Shown here: piece after piece, positions 20,655 through 29,386 of the stretch
Numbering within the stretch: position 1 is the first letter of the stretch
Layout of the letters: every line of letters starts with the position of its first letter
Assembly: GCA_024681775.1 (NCBI GenBank)
Contig: JAILAF010000031.1
Location: 59,978 to 123,977 of the forward strand
From: Lachnospiraceae bacterium
Lineage (GTDB): Bacteria > Bacillota > Clostridia > Lachnospirales > Lachnospiraceae
Direction: 5' to 3'
DNA length: 64,000 nt
Notes under the pieces: model-generated
Seen by the model: the letters and a program-made list of their open reading frames with translations, nothing else
Databases searched by the model: none
What the model was told of the DNA's origin: nothing
Position numbers and translations under genes: made by a program

Positions 20655-22086
20655 ATGTGACAAAGCTGTCAGTATTCTGCGCTGGCTGGTGATCATAGGG
20701 TTCGGCCTGCAGGTAATGACGGGGCTGGTTTGGATGGTGCGGAATTTCGGCACCCTGCAGCTCTTCGGTGAGACTGCGGAGCTGGTGCGTTTTTCCGGTA
20801 CCCTGCAAAGCGCGGAGGGCGGAGACCTGCTGTATCCCGCGCTCTTGCTGCCCATCCGGGTCCTGGGGGGCGTTCTGGGCATTCCCTGGTACTGCCTCAT
20901 GTATCTGCTGCAGCTGGGCTTCGGCTTTTTCTCGGGATACTTTGCGCTGCGGAGTCTGCGACTCTTTGGCGGGGACCGGCGCTTCTGCGTCTCGGGAAGT
21001 CTGGTGGTCCTGACCTTCCCCCATATGATGCAATGCCACCTGGCCATTCTGCCCTACTCCCTCCTGAGCAGTCTGCTGCTGATCGAAACCGGGGTGCTGG
21101 CCAGATCCGTGCGCAGGATGATCCCTCTGCCGGAGCGCTATACCCTCCGGGGGAAAGCGGCTGCGGGAGACATGGCTCTGGTGGGGCTTTTGTGGCTCCT
21201 GACATCTCTATGTGACGCGACTTTTTTCTATCCCGGGATGATCCCCGTGGCGGGACTGCTCCTTTTGCAGCTCCTTCAGATGAAGCCCGGGAAACGGCTG
21301 CAGCTCCTGTATCCCGTCCTGGTGGCGGTGCTGTATTTCGGCCTCATTCCCGGCATCATGTCCCTCGCCCGGGGAGACGGTCAGATCAAAATGCCCGGCA
21401 GGCCTGCAGAGCAGGTCTTCTTTGAACGCACTGCCTGGACCGGTGCCATCGCCAATCCTGCCAGATGGCCTGCTGTCTTGCGGGAGACCCTGGGGGATGA
21501 GATGCTCCTTTCGGTGTCGAAGGATCCGGACGATATCCGGGAGGTCTTAGAGCCCGCGCTGGAAGCGAGTGAAGGCGTGATCCGTGCCCGGGAGATTTAC
21601 CGGCAGGTGGCCAGGGATGCCTGGACCTACTACCGCGGTGATCTGCTGCGGGACATCCGCACGGACCTGGCAGGCTATACCCTGCCGCCCCTCATCACTG
21701 CCATGCAGCTGCGGGGGAGAGGGTATGAAAGCTATGCCGTCCGCAACTATGATGTGATGAAGCGGCAGACACCGCTCCTGACGGCCTTTTATATGGACTA
21801 CGCACAGTGGTGGTTTGTCCCTGCATTTCTGAGCGCAGCAGCCACAGTGTTTCTGACACTTATGTCGGAAAAGAAACGTGCCGGAAAGATCACCCTCTTT
21901 GAAACCCCCATGTGGAAGTTCGGGATCCTCATTTCCGTCTTTTTCCTGGGGATCGTTACGGCGCTGACCCTGTCGGGAAGTGCCGATCAGGACTACAAGA
22001 AAGCAGTCTTCCTCACCGCCCTCTGGATCCTTTTGATCCTCCGGGGCACCTTTCCGAAGACCGCGCCCACCGGAGAAACCAAATGA
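20647..22086 (+). CDS. Polytopic membrane protein, unknown
   Basis: The 479-residue protein has about nine hydrophobic helices: four or five before residue 230, a soluble stretch at about 240-375 (KMPGRPAEQVFF to MKRQTPLL), then three more. I see no known catalytic motif. The arrangement of membrane helices around a large loop is common among GT-C-like and lipid-sugar-handling proteins of clostridial glycan loci, but this is only a resemblance. The ATG at 20647 overlaps wecE by 8 bp, and the stop overlaps the next ATG as ATGA, so it is part of the same operon. Confidence 0.75.
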   Translation: MHKCDKAVSILRWLVIIGFGLQVMTGLVWMVRNFGTLQLFGETAELVRFSGTLQSAEGGDLLYPALLLPIRVLGGVLGIPWYCLMYLLQLGFGFFSGYFALRSLRLFGGDRRFCVSGSLVVLTFPHMMQCHLAILPYSLLSSLLLIETGVLARSVRRMIPLPERYTLRGKAAAGDMALVGLLWLLTSLCDATFFYPGMIPVAGLLLLQLLQMKPGKRLQLLYPVLVAVLYFGLIPGIMSLARGDGQIKMPGRPAEQVFFERTAWTGAIANPARWPAVLRETLGDEMLLSVSKDPDDIREVLEPALEASEGVIRAREIYRQVARDAWTYYRGDLLRDIRTDLAGYTLPPLITAMQLRGRGYESYAVRNYDVMKRQTPLLTAFYMDYAQWWFVPAFLSAAATVFLTLMSEKKRAGKITLFETPMWKFGILISVFFLGIVTALTLSGSADQDYKKAVFLTALWILLILRGTFPKTAPTGETK

Positions 22087-23270
22087 CAAAGGTACTGATC
22101 CTGGGGCTCTGGGAGCTGCTGCTCCCACTGCTCGCAGGCGGCATGTACAAGAAAATACTGCCGGAAAAATGGGGCCCTGTATGGCGGATCCTTTTTTACT
22201 GGGCCATGGGGACCTTGAGCTTTTTTGCGCTGCTGCAGCTCCTGGCGGTGCCGGAGATCCTGCGCCTTAAGCCTCTGGAGGAGCTCCGGGAGTACTGGAC
22301 GGCGGCGGCAGCAGCGGCAGCCTTTGCGGGCACGGCCTGCATCCTGACGGATATATTCCGGGAGCGCAGGAGCCGCGGGATCCGGGAGACCGGTGCAGGC
22401 GGCCGCAGGTCCCAAGGGCGGACCGGGACCGGTGACCGGGCGTCCAAAGGCCGGACCGGTGCAGGCGGCCCTGCGCCCAAAACGCTGACCGCAGATCCCG
22501 CAGCCACAGCCCTCATCTGTCTGTCCCTGCTCCTTTTGGGGATCATGATCGCGCTTTCTTTCCTGCTGACCTATCACGACGGGGACGATGCCTTTTACAT
22601 CGCAACCGCCACCACCGCAGCCGCCTCCGGCAATATGTACCGGGGCGTTGCCTATACCGGCAGCTCCGGTCTGCTCAACCTGCGGTACTGCATGGCCCCC
22701 TTCCCCATGCTGCTCTCCATCCTGTCGCAGCTCTCCGGAATGGATGTTGCCACCGTGGCCCACAGCGGATTTCCCTGGGTGATGATCGCCGGGACCTTTG
22801 CGGTCTACGCCCTCATCGGCAGGAGCCTGTTCAGGGAGGATCGCAGGAGCCTTTCCCTCTATCTGGTCTTTGTCCAGATCCTGATCTTTTTCGGCAATTA
22901 CTCGACCCACAGTCCCGAGAATTTCCTGGTGGCAAGGAGCCGTCAGGGCAAGGCTGCGCTGGCCAATCTGGTGCTGCCCCTGCTCTTTTTCCTGCTCCTT
23001 TTGCTCTTCCGGGAGATCAGCGAAAAGAAGTGTGGCGGGAAGCGGACGGTGCTTTACATTTTCGCCTTTGTCACCGCTACCCTGGCAGCTGGTCTGTGCT
23101 CCATGCTGTCCGCAGCACTGGTGAGCCTGCTCCTGGGCGCGGCCGGCCTGTGCGGCATCTTTTGCTTCCGGACCTGGCGGCATCTCCCGGTGCTGATCCC
23201 GGCCGTCCTTCCGCCGCTGTTTTACGGAATGCTTTACTTTGTACTCGCAAGCACCGGGGCATATGTGTGA
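22083..23270 (+). CDS. Polytopic membrane protein, DUF6077-like N-terminal part
   Basis: The 395-residue protein starts at ATG 22083 inside the previous stop. Helices at about 4-70 are followed by a Gly/Arg/Thr-rich cytoplasmic linker (about 100-135) that contains two exact copies of a 17-bp DNA sequence (22388-22404 and 22454-22470). More helices and the loop TYHDGDDAFYIATATTAAA follow, which resembles DUF6077 proteins of Lachnospiraceae. It stops after FVLASTGAYV in the middle of what looks like a helix hairpin. The next gene resembles the missing C-terminal part, so this may be the first half of a broken gene. The family name is from memory and uncertain. Confidence 0.65.
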   Translation: MTKVLILGLWELLLPLLAGGMYKKILPEKWGPVWRILFYWAMGTLSFFALLQLLAVPEILRLKPLEELREYWTAAAAAAAFAGTACILTDIFRERRSRGIRETGAGGRRSQGRTGTGDRASKGRTGAGGPAPKTLTADPAATALICLSLLLLGIMIALSFLLTYHDGDDAFYIATATTAAASGNMYRGVAYTGSSGLLNLRYCMAPFPMLLSILSQLSGMDVATVAHSGFPWVMIAGTFAVYALIGRSLFREDRRSLSLYLVFVQILIFFGNYSTHSPENFLVARSRQGKAALANLVLPLLFFLLLLLFREISEKKCGGKRTVLYIFAFVTATLAAGLCSMLSAALVSLLLGAAGLCGIFCFRTWRHLPVLIPAVLPPLFYGMLYFVLASTGAYV

Positions 23271-23398
23271 CGCCGGAGAAACAGGAGCAAACGGCGATTT
23301 CCTGCGAAGCAAGGAAATGAGCGGATTGCGGATGATTACAGAAGTGCGTGGACTGCGACGCGGCGAGAACTTCGCAGCAACAGGAATGTGGCGAAATC
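23271..23398 (+). other. 128-bp spacer separating two parts of a probable split gene
   Basis: The spacer contains the stem ATTTCCT (23297-23303) / AGGAAAT (23312-23318) around GCGAAGCA. It also has repeated GCGAAGC-like and CGGCGA words. Its length is 3n+2, which shifts the frame between the flanking ORFs. It has the look of a small intergenic palindromic element. Confidence 0.5.
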
Positions 23399-24166
23399 AT
23401 GTGGCATACCATCATCGAACTCTATCAACAATATATGGGAACCGGCCTTGTGATGGTCCTGTATCCGGCAGCCCTGGTTTATCTCCTGATGCGGGAGAAG
23501 GATCCGGTGAAAAAATGCCTTCTGGGCTGGATGCCGGCACTGCTCCTGGTCCTGTATTTTCAGCCCTGGCTGTCGGCACTTTTCTTGCGGTTTGCGGGGG
23601 ATGAGATCTACTATCGCATCCTCTGGCTCCTGCCCGTGACGGTGACGATCGCAGCCACTGCGGCGGATCTGGTCCGGCAGGCGAAAGGGCACCGCAAGGT
23701 ACTGACGGGGGTCCTGCTGGCGCTGCTCCTTATCCTAAGCGGCGATCTGGTCTATCGCAGCCCCTATTTTCACAAGGCGGAGAATGCCGCTCACATGCCC
23801 TCCTATGTGGTGGATGTGTGCGATGCCATCACCCTTCCCGGGCGGGAGGTCATGGCGGTCTTTCCGGATGAATTCCTTCAGTTCGTGCGGCAGTACACCC
23901 CCTATGTGTGCATGCCCTACGGGCGGGATACGCTGCTGCAGGACTTCAACTCCTTCCATGAGCTGGCGCGGCTGATGCAGGCTGGTGTCATCGATGCAAA
24001 GCGCCTTGCGGAATGCGCAGCGGCCTGGGGATGCCACTACATCGTGCTTCCGGAGGGGAGACAGATCAGCGGGGAACTGGGAGACTACGGCTATCCCGCG
24101 GACATGGTAATTGACGGGTATGTCATTTATCGAAACGAGAACGGCAATTTTGACCTGACCTTTTAA
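23399..24166 (+). CDS. Membrane protein, probable C-terminal half of a split protein
   Basis: The 255-residue protein has three membrane helices in its first 130 residues (including YYRILWLLPVTVTIA). A soluble C-terminal domain follows, with REVMAVFPDEFLQFVRQYTP, MPYGRDTLLQDFN and a closing YVIYRNENGNFDLTF. That tail is what I would expect at the end of a longer DUF6077/GT-C-like membrane protein, and the preceding ORF ends abruptly. ATG 23399 is chosen because residues encoded upstream (from 23348) are hydrophilic and lie in the spacer; the ribosome binding site is poor. It may be a non-functional remnant or a separately translated half. Confidence 0.55.
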   Translation: MWHTIIELYQQYMGTGLVMVLYPAALVYLLMREKDPVKKCLLGWMPALLLVLYFQPWLSALFLRFAGDEIYYRILWLLPVTVTIAATAADLVRQAKGHRKVLTGVLLALLLILSGDLVYRSPYFHKAENAAHMPSYVVDVCDAITLPGREVMAVFPDEFLQFVRQYTPYVCMPYGRDTLLQDFNSFHELARLMQAGVIDAKRLAECAAAWGCHYIVLPEGRQISGELGDYGYPADMVIDGYVIYRNENGNFDLTF

Positions 24167-24175
24167 GGGTGATCT

Positions 24176-25264
24176 ATGGCAAAAAACAAGGACGAAAAAT
24201 ACAGAAAACAAAACAGTGAGATTCCTTCCGAAGAGCCGATGCCGGATTATCTGGAGATGATCGATCTGGACGCCAAGGAGGACATGGAGGAGCAGGAGGA
24301 AGGATTTTCCTTCAATGTGTTCCACCTGATCTTCCTGGGGCTTCTGGTGGCCATCGTGCTGCTCCTCATCAGGCAGTTCGGGAAGCTGGGTACCTTCGTG
24401 GATATCCGTTCCGTCGGGACGGCGGACGATGTGGAGGAGGAGAATTTCGACAATATCATGCCGCTGCTGGACGAGGACGGCTATCTGGTGCACCAGGATG
24501 TGGACACCATTTTGCTCTTCGGTAACGATCCTTTCGCGGACGACAGGGGAAGCGACAGCTCCCTGCCGGCGCTCATCGAGCAGAAGACCGGGGCGAAAGT
24601 CATCAACTGCGCCGTCTCCGGCTCTTATCAGGCAGCGGAGGAGATGCTCTTTGATCCGGTGAACCATCCCATGGATGCCTTCATCCCCTACTGGATGATC
24701 GTCAATACCATGGACCGGAGCACCGACGATTTCCCGGAGGAGGCGGCTGCCACCCTGGGAGATGCGACGCCACCGGACGGGCGCCTGGCCTATGACAATC
24801 TGCTGGCGGCGGATCTGGACGACGTGGATGTGTGCATCCTGTTCTATGATGAGTCCGACTATTTTGCGGACAGGCCCATCCATTTCGACAGCGACTATCA
24901 GAAACTGACCTCCTTTGTGGGCTCCATGGGCGCCACGGTGACCATCCTGCGGGTCTATCATCCCCAGATCCGGTTCATCGTTGTCAGCCCCACCTACGCC
25001 TACATCCCGGAGCCTGACGGCAGCTACTCCGATGCGGAGCTCCGGTCCAATTCCTGGGGCAAGCCTTCGGACTACGCCCTGTGGGAATACAGCGTCTGTG
25101 CGGACCGCCTGGGAGTCTCCTTCCTGGATGCGTATTTTAATCTGGTGAACTGCAACAATGCCTCCGACTACCTGACGGATCACATCCACTTAAACCGGCA
25201 GGGGCGCGAGCTCATCGCGGACCGGATCAAATACTTCATCGATTACTACGACAAGGAAGAGTAG
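24176..25264 (+). CDS. Membrane-anchored SGNH-like protein with altered nucleophile site
   Basis: The 362-residue protein has an acidic cytoplasmic N-terminus (about 1-45), one membrane helix (about 47-65) and an extracytoplasmic SGNH-like domain. The block I strand reads LLFGNDPFADDRGSDSS and lines up with LLMGDSIFAYTRDETS of the protein at 16071, so the GDS nucleophile is replaced by GND. Block V is kept (DHIHLNRQGRELIAD). The protein may be a non-catalytic binder, or it may use a nearby Ser. Ten bases separate it from the previous gene. The fold assignment is reasonable; activity is doubtful. Confidence 0.7.
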   Translation: MAKNKDEKYRKQNSEIPSEEPMPDYLEMIDLDAKEDMEEQEEGFSFNVFHLIFLGLLVAIVLLLIRQFGKLGTFVDIRSVGTADDVEEENFDNIMPLLDEDGYLVHQDVDTILLFGNDPFADDRGSDSSLPALIEQKTGAKVINCAVSGSYQAAEEMLFDPVNHPMDAFIPYWMIVNTMDRSTDDFPEEAAATLGDATPPDGRLAYDNLLAADLDDVDVCILFYDESDYFADRPIHFDSDYQKLTSFVGSMGATVTILRVYHPQIRFIVVSPTYAYIPEPDGSYSDAELRSNSWGKPSDYALWEYSVCADRLGVSFLDAYFNLVNCNNASDYLTDHIHLNRQGRELIADRIKYFIDYYDKEE

Positions 25265-25452
25265 CGGGCTGTACCGCCTTTGAGGCGATTTGGGCACCGG
25301 CTGATCATATGTGCATTTCTCCGGAGCGGCATTCTATGGTATACTTATGGGTGGCCCGGAGTAAAAAACTGCGGCGGCGCGGGAGCATGGTATCCGCTTC
25401 CGCCGGGGCTATAGAAAAGATTTAGAAAAAGAGTAAGGAGAATGACAACGAT
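25265..25452 (+). other. Gap before rfbB, possible promoter
   Basis: This 188-bp gap has no gene. A -10-like TATACT lies at 25340-25345 without a good -35. AAGGAG at 25435-25440 serves rfbB. It may mark a new transcription unit starting with rfbB. Confidence 0.4.
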
Positions 25453-26538
25453 ATGAGAACTTACCTGGTTACCGGAGGAGCCGGCTTTATCGGTTCCAAC
25501 TACATCCACTACATGCTGAAAAAGTACGGGGATGCCATCCGCATCATCAATGTGGACGTGCTGACCTATGCGGGAAATCTGGAGAATCTGAAGGACATCG
25601 AGGATCTTCCCAACTACACCTTCGTCCGTGCGGACATCACCGACAAGGAGGCCATCGCGAAGATCTTTGCGGAAAATGACATCGACCGTGTGGTGCATTT
25701 TGCGGCAGAGAGCCATGTGGACCGCTCCATCAAGAATCCCGAAGTCTTTGTGCACACCAACGTGCTGGGCACCGCTGTGATGCTGAATTGTGCGAGAGCC
25801 GCCTGGGAGCGTGAGGACGGCACCTATCCCGAGGGAAAGAAGTTCCTGCATGTCTCCACCGACGAGGTCTACGGCACCCTGCCCGACGACGACAACGCCT
25901 TTTTCTATGAGACGACGCCCTACGATCCCCACAGCCCCTACTCCGCAAGTAAGGCAGGCTCGGATCTGCTGGTGAAGTCCTACATGGATACCTATCATTT
26001 CCCTGCAAACATCACCAACTGCTCCAACAATTACGGCCCTTACCAGTTCCCCGAGAAGCTGATCCCCCTGATCATCAACAATGCGCTGCAGGGCAAGAAG
26101 CTTCCCGTCTACGGCGACGGCAAGAATGTCCGCGACTGGCTGTATGTGGAGGACCACGCCAAGGCCATCGACATGGTGCAGGAGCAGGGCAGGCTCTTTG
26201 AGACCTACAACATCGGCGGTCACAATGAGAAGCAGAACATCGAGATCATCCACATCATCCTGGATACCTTACGGGAGATGCTGCCGGATTCCGATCCCAG
26301 GAAGGCACATATCACCGAGGATCTCATCACCTATGTGACGGACCGCAAGGGCCACGACCGCCGCTATGCCATCGCACCCGACAAGATCAAGGCAGAGATC
26401 GGCTGGGAGCCCGAGACCATGTTCAAGGAAGGCATCAAGAAGACCATTCGCTGGTTCTTTGAGCATGAGGACTGGATGAAGAATGTCACCAGCGGGGATT
26501 ATCAGAAATACTACGACGACATGTACAAGAACAGATGA
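25453..26538 (+). CDS. rfbB: dTDP-glucose 4,6-dehydratase
   Basis: RfbB (RmlB) converts dTDP-glucose to dTDP-4-keto-6-deoxyglucose with bound NAD. The 361-residue protein has [10 protein letters not shown] at residues 7-16, the catalytic Thr136-Asp137-Glu138 in STDEVYG, and Tyr163/Lys167 in [10 protein letters not shown], all diagnostic. The active-site signature [15 protein letters not shown] is also present. The start is ATG 25453, 12 nt after AAGGAG. It begins the rfbB-rfbA-(GH25)-rfbC cluster. The product feeds both RfbC/RfbD and WecE. Confidence 0.97.
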   Translation: MRTYLVTGGAGFIGSNYIHYMLKKYGDAIRIINVDVLTYAGNLENLKDIEDLPNYTFVRADITDKEAIAKIFAENDIDRVVHFAAESHVDRSIKNPEVFVHTNVLGTAVMLNCARAAWEREDGTYPEGKKFLHVSTDEVYGTLPDDDNAFFYETTPYDPHSPYSASKAGSDLLVKSYMDTYHFPANITNCSNNYGPYQFPEKLIPLIINNALQGKKLPVYGDGKNVRDWLYVEDHAKAIDMVQEQGRLFETYNIGGHNEKQNIEIIHIILDTLREMLPDSDPRKAHITEDLITYVTDRKGHDRRYAIAPDKIKAEIGWEPETMFKEGIKKTIRWFFEHEDWMKNVTSGDYQKYYDDMYKNR

Positions 26539-26558
26539 TCTTCGAAAAGGAGAGGACT

Positions 26559-27437
26559 ATGAAAGGTATTATTTTGGCCGGCGGAAGCGGCACCAGACTC
26601 TATCCACTCACGAAAGCGATCTCCAAGCAGATCATGCCCGTCTATGACAAGCCCATGATCTACTACCCCCTGTCCACCCTGATGCTTTCGGGGATCCGGG
26701 AGGTACTCATCATTTCCACCCCCAGAGATCTGCCTGTCTTTGAGGAGCTCTTCGGCGACGGCAGCCAGCTGGGCATGAGCTTTTCCTATGCGGTGCAGGA
26801 ATCTCCCAGAGGCCTGGCGGATGCGTTCCTGGTGGGCAAGCAGTTCATCGGTAACGACCCCGTGGCGCTGGTGCTGGGGGACAATATCTTCTACGGCCAG
26901 AGCTTTTCCAGGGTGCTGCGCAGCGTCTACGAGAGGACCACATCCGAAGCAGGCGCTACCATCTTCGGGTACTATGTGAGAGATCCCAGAGAGTACGGCG
27001 TGGTGGAGTTTGACGAGAACGGCAAGGCCATCTCCATCGAGGAAAAACCCGCCGAGCCCAAGAGCAATTACGCGGTGCCCGGGCTTTACTTTTATGACAA
27101 CGATGTCGTTTCTATCGCGGAAAATGTGAAGCCCTCCGCAAGAGGCGAGATCGAGATCACCAGCGTGAACAACGAGTATCTGAACAGAGGCACCCTCCAT
27201 GTGGAGACTCTGGGCAGAGGCTTCGCATGGCTGGATACGGGCAATCATGACATGCTTCTGACGGCAGCGGACTTTGTCAGCGCCTTCCAGAAGCGTCAGG
27301 GACTCTACATCTCCTGCATCGAGGAGATCGCTTACAAGCGCGGTTTCATCGACAGGGAGCAGCTCTTAAAGCTGGCCGAGCCTCTGATGAAGACCGATTA
27401 CGGCAAATATCTGGTTGAGGTAGCCAATGGACTCTAA
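26559..27437 (+). CDS. rfbA: Glucose-1-phosphate thymidylyltransferase
   Basis: RfbA (RmlA) makes dTDP-glucose from dTTP and glucose-1-phosphate. The 292-residue protein starts [18 protein letters not shown], the nucleotide-binding signature, followed by [26 protein letters not shown] and [19 protein letters not shown], all as in the family. The ATG at 26559 after AAAAGGAGAGG is preferred to the in-frame ATG 26535 that overlaps rfbB. Glucose-1-phosphate could be supplied by the phosphohexomutase at 39925. The gene's 3' end overlaps the GH25 gene by 11 bp. Confidence 0.97.
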   Translation: MKGIILAGGSGTRLYPLTKAISKQIMPVYDKPMIYYPLSTLMLSGIREVLIISTPRDLPVFEELFGDGSQLGMSFSYAVQESPRGLADAFLVGKQFIGNDPVALVLGDNIFYGQSFSRVLRSVYERTTSEAGATIFGYYVRDPREYGVVEFDENGKAISIEEKPAEPKSNYAVPGLYFYDNDVVSIAENVKPSARGEIEITSVNNEYLNRGTLHVETLGRGFAWLDTGNHDMLLTAADFVSAFQKRQGLYISCIEEIAYKRGFIDREQLLKLAEPLMKTDYGKYLVEVANGL

Positions 27438-28692
27438 ACTGAAAACCCTGACCCTCCTGGGGTCAGTGGCAGTGATCATCCTGGTGGCACTGGCGGTTTT
27501 GTATTCCAACGGCTATTTCAAAAAGCCTTCCGCACCCCGCCCTGCACCCGCTGCGGAGCAGGAGGAGGAGACGGAAGTGTCAAACGCGGATCCGCACCGA
27601 AAAGGGACGGATCTTTCCGCGTTTTTGAGGGACGAAGATTTTTTCGACAAACCGGCGGAAACCTCTGCCAGAACCACGGACACCAGCAATCACTTAAGTC
27701 TCATCACCACCTCCGTGGAGAAGGATCTGCGGGTGCAGGTGGTGGACTATGAAGGTGCGCCCGTGACGGGGCAGAGCTTTTCCGTGCGGCTGACGGACGC
27801 CTCCGCTTCCAGCGCCGATTACCGGGATCTGGATCAGGACGGCATCATTTACGCCGGAGGCTTAAGCGCCGGGGACTACACGGTGGAGCTCCTGCCGGTG
27901 GAGGGCTACAAGGTGCCTTCCGCTCCCGTGAAGGTGCGGGTGAAGGACCGGGTGGAATATGTGGTCATCGAGGATATCTCGGTGCTGATCCGGACCGAGG
28001 ATGAGATCGAGCCCCTCATAGAGGATACCGCCGTGGCGGATGCCCTGGACGATGCGGATGCGTCGGAGATCCAGGAGCTGCAGCCCGGCGACGGAAGGAC
28101 ACTTCCCGGCATCGACGTGTCCAAGTGGCAGGGAGAGATCGACTGGAAGCGCGTGGCGGGGGACGGCGTTGCCTTCGCCATCATCCGTTGCGGATATCGG
28201 GGTTCCAGCTCCGGCGCGCTGGTGGAGGACCCCTTCTTCAAGGTGAACATCGCAGGGGCCAAGGCAGCAGGCCTGCAGGTAGGGGTGTATTTCTTCACCC
28301 AGGCGGTGAATGAGGCCGAGGCGGTGGAGGAAGCCTCCGCAGCGGTTTCTCTGGTGCGGGAGTACGGGCTGGACCTGCCCATCTACATCGACACCGAGGG
28401 TGCCGGCGGACACGGCCGTGCGGACGGCCTGGATACGGACACCAGGACATTGGTGTGCGAAGCCTTTTGCCGCACCGTGACCAATGCGGGATACAACGCA
28501 GGCGTCTACGCCAGCCGCAACTGGTTTTACAACAACCTGAAAACGGAGCGCCTGGACAAGTACGAGACCTGGCTTGCGGAATACCGCAGCACGCCGCTGT
28601 ACACTGGCTATTACAATATGTGGCAGTATACCTCCAGAGGAAGCGTTGACGGCATCTCCGGCAATGTGGATCTGGATATCCGATACCCCTAA
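27427..28692 (+). CDS. Membrane-anchored GH25 lysozyme with prealbumin-like domain
   Basis: This 421-residue protein is predicted to cut peptidoglycan between MurNAc and GlcNAc. It has an N-terminal membrane anchor (about 8-28), a disordered charged linker, and a SpaA/prealbumin-like beta domain (about 100-180, with [20 protein letters not shown]). The GH25 domain runs from [13 protein letters not shown] to the end. Catalytic-site acidic residues are Asp230, Asp322 and Glu324 (YIDTE), and the closing [13 protein letters not shown] is typical. The ATG lies inside the rfbA end, so translation is coupled to rhamnose synthesis genes. That placement suggests local wall remodelling where the glycan is attached or exported. 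Confidence 0.88.
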   Translation: MDSKLKTLTLLGSVAVIILVALAVLYSNGYFKKPSAPRPAPAAEQEEETEVSNADPHRKGTDLSAFLRDEDFFDKPAETSARTTDTSNHLSLITTSVEKDLRVQVVDYEGAPVTGQSFSVRLTDASASSADYRDLDQDGIIYAGGLSAGDYTVELLPVEGYKVPSAPVKVRVKDRVEYVVIEDISVLIRTEDEIEPLIEDTAVADALDDADASEIQELQPGDGRTLPGIDVSKWQGEIDWKRVAGDGVAFAIIRCGYRGSSSGALVEDPFFKVNIAGAKAAGLQVGVYFFTQAVNEAEAVEEASAAVSLVREYGLDLPIYIDTEGAGGHGRADGLDTDTRTLVCEAFCRTVTNAGYNAGVYASRNWFYNNLKTERLDKYETWLAEYRSTPLYTGYYNMWQYTSRGSVDGISGNVDLDIRYP

Positions 28693-28755
28693 AAGGGCCC
28701 TCCCGCAGACCGGGAGGAAAGTAAGCGAAACGCATTTACAAGGAGGCTTGAAGCA
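28693..28755 (+). other. Hairpin upstream of rfbC
   Basis: CCTCCCG (28699-28705) pairs with CGGGAGG (28711-28717) around CAGAC. No T-run follows, so it is not an intrinsic terminator. The rfbC ribosome binding site AGGAGG at 28741-28746 lies downstream of it. Confidence 0.5.
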
Positions 28756-29307
28756 ATGGGAAAAATTACGGTGGAGACCTGTGCCATTCCCGGACTGTTG
28801 GAGATCACACCCACGGTTTTCGGCGATAAGCGCGGATATTTTGTGGAGACGTATCAGTACAATGATTTTGCGGCAGCAGGCATTGATGTGACCTTCGTGC
28901 AGGACAATCAGTCCTCCTCCCGCAGGGGCGTGCTCCGGGGGCTGCACTTCCAGATCGCCCATCCCCAGGATAAGCTGGTGCGGGTGATCCGGGGCGAGGT
29001 CTACGACGTGGCGGTGGACCTGAGAGAAGGGTCCGAAACCTATGGAAAATGGCACGGCGTGCTGCTCTCCGAGGAGAACAAAAAGCAGTTTTTCATCCCC
29101 AAGGGATTTGCCCATGGCTTCCTGGTACTGAGCGAGGATGCGGAGTTCTGCTATAAGTGTTCCGATTTCTATCATCCCGGGGATGAGGGCGGCATCCGTT
29201 ATGACGATCCGAAGATCGGCATCGAATGGCCCATCCCGGAGGATATGGAGCTGATCCTGGCGGACAGAGACTTAAACTGGGGCAGCATCGACGACGTCCG
29301 GAAGTAA
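28756..29307 (+). CDS. rfbC: dTDP-4-dehydrorhamnose 3,5-epimerase
   Basis: RfbC (RmlC) epimerises dTDP-4-keto-6-deoxyglucose at C3 and C5. The 183-residue cupin has FGDKRGYFVETY, QDNQSSSRRGVLRGLHFQ with the catalytic His64, and GFAHGFLVLSEDAEFCYK, the family signature. The start is ATG 28756, 9 nt after AGGAGG. It completes the rhamnose pathway with rfbA, rfbB and the distant rfbD. Confidence 0.96.
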   Translation: MGKITVETCAIPGLLEITPTVFGDKRGYFVETYQYNDFAAAGIDVTFVQDNQSSSRRGVLRGLHFQIAHPQDKLVRVIRGEVYDVAVDLREGSETYGKWHGVLLSEENKKQFFIPKGFAHGFLVLSEDAEFCYKCSDFYHPGDEGGIRYDDPKIGIEWPIPEDMELILADRDLNWGSIDDVRK

Positions 29308-29386
29308 GAAGCAATCCCTTTCGGCAGGGGCGCAGGCCCTTTGCGCCGGATGGCGGGATCTGTAGTTTTCGGCAAAGGAGGAGCAG

